Source: Succinatimonas sp. UBA6849 | GTDB lineage: Bacteria > Pseudomonadota > Gammaproteobacteria > Enterobacterales > Succinivibrionaceae | DNA: 6,821 nt | Direction: 5' to 3' | NCBI GenBank assembly: GCA_002449335.1 | Contig: DKDL01000107.1 | Span: 1 to 6,821 of the forward strand | Shown: piece after piece, positions 1-4,892 of the stretch | How the letters are laid out: each line of letters begins with the position of its first letter | How positions within the stretch are numbered: position 1 is the stretch's first letter | Notes under the pieces: model-generated | The model's input: only the letters and a program-made list of their open reading frames with translations | Told to the model about the DNA's origin: nothing | The model's database searches: none | Translations under genes and position numbers: made by a program

Positions 1-106
1 TTGCTTAAGGTCTTGGGTATGAAAAAGTATTAAGAAAGCCAAAGCTCAGCATACCACAAAAATAACAAGAAAACTATAAAATTAACCTTCATATAAAGGA
101 GGCATC
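1..106. other. Non-coding stretch downstream of the acyltransferase
   Basis: AT-rich and without a credible gene. On the plus strand frame 1 reads LLKVLGMKKY followed by TAA at 31-33, which could be the tail of a convergent gene entering from outside the window, but ten codons prove nothing. A short CCTT/AAGG inverted repeat (86-99) followed on the minus strand by TTAATTTT is a very weak terminator candidate for the acyltransferase. Confidence 0.4.
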
Positions 107-2275
107 TTATTTATCTAACATTTCTTTAATCTTCTTGTAAACATACTCGCCAAAGACTTCAGATCCTCTTAAATTAGTGTGTCCGCTATCGGCATACAAG
201 ATGTCATTATTCATGATTGCATGACAATTCTTGTCATCACAAAGAAGATTTGATAGATCAATGTATTGCACATTAGAATATGTAGAAGCTATCTCTTTTA
301 CCGCTTGGTTGTAGGCTTTGTAAGCTTCATTTTTATCATAAATATCTCGATTGAAAGAGCAATTATGATTGGTTAATGAGAATGGTCTCTTCATACAGGA
401 GTTAGGTTCAAAAGGTAATAGTGGATTGTCAAGAACAAATAGAACTTTCTTCCCATGTGAAGTTAAAAAATCCACTGTTCTTTTCATTCCTATTCTGTAT
501 TTATCAAGAGGTGATTTTGAATTAGTGCTGTAATCTAACTTGTCAGTCATATCCCAATATGAAGCTATTGGTTGATGAGCAAGCACAAATAGCTTAATAT
601 TTTGATTATTTACCTCATAATTATATGCTTTAAATAAGAGGTCACTTCCTTTTTCATTGTACTGACCGTGCTCATGATGGGTAAAAGACATAAAACCATA
701 CAAAGGAATAGCTCTAGACCATTGGTAAGAATCAAAACCTACATTGGTGTTTTGTGTTAGCTTTTGTAAGCCATAAACCAAGTTACCAGCATGTGAATCT
801 CCAATTAAAACAAACTTAACCTTGTTTCGATCTGATTCCATGTAGCACCTATGATCTGCAGTCAACCATTCCGGAAAATCTATCAAACAATTATCAACTT
901 TAATCCATAAATCATTTAAAGTTGTATTGACTATTTTATCATTATAGTGTGAAAAAGCTGACATTACAGCTTTTTTATCCCATAATCTAAAAGTATGAAA
1001 TTCATATGGAAAAGCGTTAAATCTTGTAGGAAATCCGTTGTTTCTATTGATCAAAAGACCTAGACCACCAACAACAAGTAAAGTGATAAAAAGACCAACA
1101 GCTTTAGTCTTAGAGTGGCTACCATATCTTAAAGGAGGTTCAATTAAGAAGTAAGTTAATGTTGCTAGAACAATAGCAATTACAACTGCAACTCCCCTGA
1201 TCCATGCGACAGGCATCTGACCTTCGCAGATATAAGCTAATGATAGTAGTGGCCAGTGCCATAGGTACAATGGGTAACTAATGAGTCCTAAAAATACCAT
1301 TACCCTATTAGAGAGTATGTATTTGTTTATTACTGCTGTTTTGCCTGCTCCAATAATCATTAGGGCACCAAATACAGGAATTAGAGCTTTAGTTCCAGGG
1401 AAGGTAATGTCATTATTGATGGTAGTAATGCCGTAGATGATAGTAACAAGACCTACAATTGAGATTAGATTGTTAACTAAGTTGCGTCTAAAATCGTCAT
1501 TACTATTTCTGAAAATAAATTTGGATATAATATCTGCAACAACATTATCCGTAATTAGAGTCTTAGTCTTTTCTACAAGCTCTTTATGGTAATTAACAAT
1601 ATAGGCTAAGATAGCTCCAATACTTAATTCCCAGAATCTGCACCAAGGTAAATAGAATGCAGATGTTTGCTGATTATGGTTAACTCCGTTTCTGTTTAAA
1701 GCAAAAGAAACTACTGTAAACACTGTTAGGCACAGTACAAAGTTTAAATTGGTCTTATATACTAACCATAAGATTATAGGAAAAATTAAGTAGAACTGCT
1801 CTTCAACACCTAATGACCATAAATGTAATAATGGCTTAGCATTAGATGCAGCATTGAAGTAATCACCTGATTCTTTGTAGAGCATAAAGTTGTTGATGTA
1901 AGTTGCTCCACCTAATGTATGTTTACCTAATAACTTGTATTCTTCAGGTAATAATACAAACCAACCTAAGATTAAAGTTGTAATCAAAACAGCAAGTAAC
2001 GCCGGAAAGATACGCCTTACACGTCTGATGTAAAAATCAACAATATTGACTCTACCAGGAGCATCTGCATTAAAGAGATTTCTATAAAGAATAGATGAAA
2101 TTAAGAAACCAGAGATGACAAAGAAGATATCAACACCGACAAATCCGCCTTTAAGATGATTAGGAAAGGCATGGAAGATTACTACTGCAAGACAGGCTAT
2201 GGCTCTTAAGCCATCTATATCGGAGCGGTAACCGTGCTTTACCCCCCCCGGTAAGATATTCAATATACTATTCAT
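107..2275 (-). CDS. AcylT3-SGNH membrane acyltransferase (OafA-like), probable surface-glycan O-acyltransferase, candidate phase-variable
   Basis: Predicted inner-membrane enzyme that moves acyl (usually acetyl) groups onto a surface polysaccharide such as O-antigen; the acceptor cannot be read from sequence. The 722-residue protein has an N-terminal acyltransferase-3 domain (about 16-385, many hydrophobic helices) with YRSDIDGLRA at 16-25, helix-1 His35, FFVISGFLI at 51-59, WSLGVEEQF at 153-161 and LWHWP around 338-342. A linking helix near 390-405 leads to a C-terminal, probably periplasmic SGNH domain with GDSH at 492-495 (Ser494 the likely nucleophile) and DSGH at 696-699 (Asp696/His699). 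I chose ATG at 2275; an in-frame TTG at 2287 lies one base after the prs stop and would add four residues. Neither has a clear Shine-Dalgarno, so translation may be coupled to prs. A run of eight Gs covers codons 9-12. No ATG, GTG or TTG start lies between the tract and the first conserved motif, so expression depends on tract length. Sampled GC looks low (25% over 601-660, against 47% over 2701-2760 in prs). Family is clear; substrate is unknown. Confidence 0.93.
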   Translation of the reverse strand: MNSILNILPGGVKHGYRSDIDGLRAIACLAVVIFHAFPNHLKGGFVGVDIFFVISGFLISSILYRNLFNADAPGRVNIVDFYIRRVRRIFPALLAVLITTLILGWFVLLPEEYKLLGKHTLGGATYINNFMLYKESGDYFNAASNAKPLLHLWSLGVEEQFYLIFPIILWLVYKTNLNFVLCLTVFTVVSFALNRNGVNHNQQTSAFYLPWCRFWELSIGAILAYIVNYHKELVEKTKTLITDNVVADIISKFIFRNSNDDFRRNLVNNLISIVGLVTIIYGITTINNDITFPGTKALIPVFGALMIIGAGKTAVINKYILSNRVMVFLGLISYPLYLWHWPLLSLAYICEGQMPVAWIRGVAVVIAIVLATLTYFLIEPPLRYGSHSKTKAVGLFITLLVVGGLGLLINRNNGFPTRFNAFPYEFHTFRLWDKKAVMSAFSHYNDKIVNTTLNDLWIKVDNCLIDFPEWLTADHRCYMESDRNKVKFVLIGDSHAGNLVYGLQKLTQNTNVGFDSYQWSRAIPLYGFMSFTHHEHGQYNEKGSDLLFKAYNYEVNNQNIKLFVLAHQPIASYWDMTDKLDYSTNSKSPLDKYRIGMKRTVDFLTSHGKKVLFVLDNPLLPFEPNSCMKRPFSLTNHNCSFNRDIYDKNEAYKAYNQAVKEIASTYSNVQYIDLSNLLCDDKNCHAIMNNDILYADSGHTNLRGSEVFGEYVYKKIKEMLDK
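2242..2249 (-). repeat. G8 homopolymer tract in the acyltransferase 5' coding region
   Basis: Eight C residues on the plus strand read as eight Gs in the coding strand, within codons Pro9-Gly10-Gly11-Val12. With G8 the frame is open through all 722 codons. With G7 the sequence becomes CCG GGG GGG TAA, so translation stops after 11 codons. With G9 the shifted frame ends in TAA after 38 codons. The tract lies before the conserved domain, in a stretch with no conserved residues, so in-frame changes of three would be tolerated. Long G/C runs in AT-rich bacteria are known slipped-strand mispairing sites; that this one varies is inference. Confidence 0.75.
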
Positions 2276-2288
2276 TATGCAATACAAC

Positions 2289-3233
2289 TTATTGAAACAT
2301 TGCTGAGATAGACTCTTCGTTGTTAATACGACGAATTGCTTCAGCTAACATAGGAGCTAGAGTTAACTGACGGAAGCTCTTTAACTTCTTGAAGTTGTCA
2401 CGAGCTGGAACTGAGTCAGATACTACTAAATGATCTAAAGCTGACTCTGATACGTTCTTATAAGCATCACCTGATAGTACAGCGTGAGTACCATAAGCGG
2501 TAACAGACTTAGCACCACGCTCTTTTAGAGCAGCGGCTGCCTTACATAAGGTTCCACCAGTATCGATGATGTCATCAACGATAATACAATCTCTGTCCTT
2601 TACTTCACCAATTAGGTTCATAACCTCAGATACGTTAGGGCGTGGACGACGCTTATCAATGATTGCAATGTCAGCGTTATTTAATAACTTAGCAATTGCA
2701 CGAGCGCGAACCACACCACCCATATCAGGTGATACAACGCAAGGATTCTTTAAGTTTAAGGTTAACATGTCTTCAACGAAGATCTGGCTTGAGAAGCAGT
2801 TATCTACAGGTACATCAAAGAAGCCCTGGATCTGTTCAGCATGAAGATCAACTGTTAATACACGGTCAACACCAACTGATGATAAGAAGTCAGCTACTAC
2901 CTTAGCAGTGATAGGTACACGAGCTGAACGAAGACGTCTGTCCTGACGAGCATAACCGAAGTAAGGAATTACAGCGGTAATACGACCTGCAGATGCACGA
3001 CGTAGAGCATCGATCATAACGATAAGCTCCATTAAATTGTCATTTGTAGGTGCACAGGTAGACTGGATGACGAAGATATCGCAACCACGTACGTTCTCAT
3101 TGATCTGTACGTGAACTTCTCCATCAGAAAAACGGTCAACAGTTGCATTGCCAAGTCTAGTGTATAGACGGTCAGCGATTTTTTTAGCTAAGTCCGGTGT
3201 TGCATTTCCGGCAAACAGCTTCATATCAGCCAT
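2289..3233 (-). CDS. prs: Ribose-phosphate pyrophosphokinase (PRPP synthetase, class I)
   Basis: Cytosolic enzyme that transfers pyrophosphate from ATP to ribose 5-phosphate, giving PRPP for purine, pyrimidine, His, Trp and NAD synthesis. The 314-residue protein aligns from end to end with E. coli Prs (315 aa), without gaps over the N-terminal half, and the start context MADMKLFAGNATP matches E. coli MPDMKLFAGNATP, which fixes the ATG at 3233. Visible landmarks are FSDGEV and QINENVRG near 35-50, the catalytic flexible loop YARQDRRLRSARVP near 95-108, DLHAEQIQGFF with the catalytic-region His at about 131, IDKRRP near 193-198, the PRPP-binding signature VDDIIDTGGT near 219-228, and the conserved C-terminal ISAMF. 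A possible Shine-Dalgarno (AGGA) lies about 11 bases upstream. It follows ispE after a 182-base spacer with two hairpins and a weak promoter candidate. In E. coli prs is under PurR, but I see no recognisable PurR box here. Codons 9-12 downstream of KK include an A7 run, unremarkable in this base composition. Confidence 0.98.
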   Translation of the reverse strand: MADMKLFAGNATPDLAKKIADRLYTRLGNATVDRFSDGEVHVQINENVRGCDIFVIQSTCAPTNDNLMELIVMIDALRRASAGRITAVIPYFGYARQDRRLRSARVPITAKVVADFLSSVGVDRVLTVDLHAEQIQGFFDVPVDNCFSSQIFVEDMLTLNLKNPCVVSPDMGGVVRARAIAKLLNNADIAIIDKRRPRPNVSEVMNLIGEVKDRDCIIVDDIIDTGGTLCKAAAALKERGAKSVTAYGTHAVLSGDAYKNVSESALDHLVVSDSVPARDNFKKLKSFRQLTLAPMLAEAIRRINNEESISAMFQ

Positions 3234-3274
3234 AAGATGAGTGATCCTGATTGATTTGACATAAAAAGAAATTG

Positions 3275-3297
3275 AGCTTTAAGTGCTTCTTAAAGCT
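3275..3297 (-). promoter_or_regulatory. Hairpin in the prs leader, attenuator-like
   Basis: A perfect 9-bp inverted repeat, AGCTTTAAG and CTTAAAGCT, closes a 5-base loop. On the prs-sense strand it is followed by CAATTTCTTTTTATG, a T-rich tail resembling a weak intrinsic terminator, and it ends 41 bases before the prs ATG. Only three of nine pairs are G-C and the T tract is interrupted, so strong termination is doubtful. A 7-base segment upstream (3342-3348) is complementary to the first arm, allowing an alternative fold. Confidence 0.35.
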
Positions 3298-3303
3298 AGG
3301 CGT

Positions 3304-3332
3304 ATTTTAAAACTTTTAATCACATCGATAAA
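3304..3332 (-). promoter_or_regulatory. Candidate sigma70-type promoter for prs
   Basis: On the minus strand a TAAAAT box (3304-3309, five of six to TATAAT) lies 17 bases from a poor -35, TTTATC (3327-3332, three of six). Transcription would begin near 3297, at the first arm of the hairpin at 3275-3297, leaving a leader of about 65 bases. The weak -35 and AT-rich surroundings make this uncertain; prs may instead depend on read-through from ispE. Confidence 0.3.
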
Positions 3333-3376
3333 GGGATAATTTAGCTTTTTACGGATATGTTGCAATGAAGGAACAG

Positions 3377-3410
3377 TAAGACTTGCATAGTAAAGACTAC
3401 GCAAGTCTTA
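3377..3410 (-). other. Long hairpin directly after the ispE stop
   Basis: TAAGACTTGC (3377-3386) and GCAAGTCTTA (3401-3410) form a perfect 10-bp inverted repeat. After one A/C mismatch, TAGT (3388-3391) pairs with ACTA (3396-3399) around a 4-base AAAG loop on the plus strand, giving about 14 pairs in total. It begins 5 bases past the ispE stop in the transcript direction. The following bases, CTGTTCCTTC on the minus strand, are not a U tract, so it is not a canonical intrinsic terminator. It may instead be an mRNA processing or 3'-end-stabilising element between ispE and prs, or a protein-binding palindrome. Confidence 0.55.
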
Positions 3411-3415
3411 AGTAT

Positions 3416-4258
3416 TTATAGGCTTTCAAGCTTTGTAAGTACAGGAGATTTGCTTACAGATTTGGCAATAAAACTATTTATATTTAGTGCATCAATTTTC
3501 TTTTGTGCACACTTTGCGTGATCATAACTGTCAAAAGCTACAAAACAGGATGAGCCACTGCCTGACATTGAAGCAGTACCAAACTCTGATAAGGTATCTA
3601 ATAACTCATTAACCTTAGGATATTCGTTTACAACGACAGGTGTAAAGCAATTATCAAATCTGGTATGCATCAGTTCATCAAAAGTTCTTACAGGAGAATC
3701 CTTTTTTAATTTGTCAGATGCAAATAAAACTTTAGTCGGTACAGAGCAATCAGGAGTTGCAACTAAATAGTACTTATTCTCTATATCAACAGGCTCTAAA
3801 ATTTCACCAATACCTTGAGCAAAACAAGTTGTACCTTTAATAAAGATAGGTACATCAGCACCTAAAGATGTTCCAAGTTTTATTAACTTGTCTTCAGGTA
3901 AGTTTAAATCCCATAACTTGTTTAGGACTGAGAGGGTAGTCGCAGCATTGCCAGAACCTCCACCTAAACCACCGCCTTGAGGCAGTACTTTATCAATGGA
4001 AATATTAACTCCCTTCTTACAGTTAGTTTCCTGCTTTAAAAGCATAGCAGCTTTATAGATTAAGTTTTTCTCAACAGGAAAACCAAAGTCTGTAAGCAGT
4101 TTTACTTCATCATTCTCATCACTAGTTTCAAAGGTCATCTCGTCACCATGATCTAAGATCACAAACAGAGTCTGCAGATTGTGGTAACCGTCAGGTCTTT
4201 TACCTGTAATGTATAAAAACAGGTTTAACTTACATGGACTGATGACTTCAAATTTCAT
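3416..4258 (-). CDS. ispE: 4-diphosphocytidyl-2-C-methyl-D-erythritol kinase (IspE)
   Basis: Cytosolic GHMP-superfamily kinase that phosphorylates the 2-hydroxyl of CDP-ME with ATP in the MEP pathway to IPP and DMAPP. The 280-residue length is typical (E. coli about 283). Seen in the protein: SPCKLNLFL with Lys10, the dipeptide-rich substrate segment RPDGYHNLQT (21-30), the ATP-binding glycine-rich loop PQGGGLGGGSGNAAT (93-107), LGADVPIF with Asp135, and the C-terminal GHMP motif MSGSGSSCF. Lys10 and Asp135 match the catalytic pair known in E. coli IspE. Two small loop departures from the usual PMGGGLGGGSSNAAT are Gln94 and Gly103. The ATG at 4258 lies 2 bases after the lolB stop, with AAGG about 11 bases upstream inside the end of lolB, so the two are probably translationally coupled. 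The lolB-ispE-prs order supports the call. Confidence 0.97.
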   Translation of the reverse strand: MKFEVISPCKLNLFLYITGKRPDGYHNLQTLFVILDHGDEMTFETSDENDEVKLLTDFGFPVEKNLIYKAAMLLKQETNCKKGVNISIDKVLPQGGGLGGGSGNAATTLSVLNKLWDLNLPEDKLIKLGTSLGADVPIFIKGTTCFAQGIGEILEPVDIENKYYLVATPDCSVPTKVLFASDKLKKDSPVRTFDELMHTRFDNCFTPVVVNEYPKVNELLDTLSEFGTASMSGSGSSCFVAFDSYDHAKCAQKKIDALNINSFIAKSVSKSPVLTKLESL

Positions 4259-4260
4259 GG

Positions 4261-4878
4261 TTAATTGAGCCTTAAGACGTTATTGATGTTTACTTTTACC
4301 TGAGTAAATGGAGTTAGGATCTCAAAGTTAGTAGGAAGAGGTAAGCCTCTTCTTTGAGCCTGATACTGCTTGTAAGTTACAAGGTATTCTTCACCCTGCT
4401 TTGCAGTTTTTACAAATCCCTGTTCATCATAAGTAAGCTCACCTTTAGGAGCACCTATCATGATGGCAGGTAGGTCTTCAACAGGAATATCAAGTCCAAA
4501 CTGAGTCTTTAAAAGCTCTCTTGCGCTATCCCCCTTGTTAACTTTGCCTTGGGCCTTTAAGAAGGTAGTGCCATTGGCATAAACTTCTAACATGGCATAC
4601 TGCATACCCATAGGGCCTGTAAACTCTAATGAGAAGTAATTCTTTTTGTAATGATAGGTACAGTTAACTGCAAATCTTGCTTTTTTATAGCGAGAGATTA
4701 AAGCAATCTTACCGTTCTCTTCTAGCTCATTGATATTGTTTAACTGAGCTAATTGCTCCTGTCTTGAAAGTTTTGAAAACTCCTCATTTGAGCTAGTAGT
4801 AGAACAAGCATTTAACAGAGTTAACATTGAAACTGTAGTTGCGACGGTTATTAGCTTCTTCAAATTAAGTCTATTCAC
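4261..4878 (-). CDS. lolB: Outer-membrane lipoprotein receptor LolB
   Basis: Final receptor of the Lol pathway: takes lipoproteins from the periplasmic carrier LolA and inserts them in the outer membrane, itself being an outer-membrane lipoprotein. The 205-residue precursor has a lipoprotein signal: basic start (NRLNLKK), hydrophobic core at about 9-22, and a lipobox LNAC with the lipidated Cys at 25; Ser at +2 is compatible with outer-membrane sorting. The mature part follows the E. coli LolB pattern, including a GKIAL strand near 56-60, FTGPMG at 86-91 and the C-terminal P-x-N-x-E and K-V-x-I segments. E. coli LolB has Leu68 (mature) in the protruding NPLG loop, important for lipoprotein insertion; here that site is Met90 of the precursor. 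The start is GTG at 4878, supported by a strong Shine-Dalgarno 6 bases upstream. Sequence identity is moderate, as usual for LolB; position directly before ispE makes the call firm. Confidence 0.94.
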   Translation of the reverse strand: MNRLNLKKLITVATTVSMLTLLNACSTTSSNEEFSKLSRQEQLAQLNNINELEENGKIALISRYKKARFAVNCTYHYKKNYFSLEFTGPMGMQYAMLEVYANGTTFLKAQGKVNKGDSARELLKTQFGLDIPVEDLPAIMIGAPKGELTYDEQGFVKTAKQGEEYLVTYKQYQAQRRGLPLPTNFEILTPFTQVKVNINNVLRLN

Positions 4879-4884
4879 AGTTAA

Positions 4885-4891
4885 CTCCTTT
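4885..4891 (-). promoter_or_regulatory. Shine-Dalgarno that fixes the lolB GTG start
   Basis: AAAGGAG on the minus strand lies 6 bases upstream of GTG at 4878 and 1 base downstream of the ycaO stop (4893-4895). It is the strongest ribosome binding site in the window. It favours GTG as the true start and suggests that ycaO and lolB translation is linked within one transcript. Confidence 0.8.
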
Positions 4892-4892
4892 A

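Noticed and set aside
86..99. CCTT/AAGG inverted repeat as a terminator of the acyltransferase
   Set aside because: A 4-bp stem is too weak, and the following T run is broken (TTAATTTT); kept only as a remark on the downstream stretch.
95..102. AAAGGAGG on the plus strand, a perfect Shine-Dalgarno-like string
   Set aside because: No ATG, GTG or TTG follows within usable distance, and the sequence downstream is the antisense of the acyltransferase end; probably chance.
2566..2905. Two open plus-strand frames (69 and 92 codons) antisense to prs
   Set aside because: They lie wholly inside the strongly conserved prs coding sequence in the opposite direction and show no recognisable domain or ribosome binding site; they are by-products of prs codon constraints.
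3171..3190. A7 run in the 5' part of prs as a possible second slippage site
   Set aside because: Short A/T runs are expected at this base composition and prs is essential; it encodes the conserved AKKIAD segment.
3306..3318. Palindrome TTAAAACTTTTAA in the prs upstream region
   Set aside because: All but one base are A or T and it overlaps the candidate -10; such palindromes arise readily by chance in AT-rich spacers.
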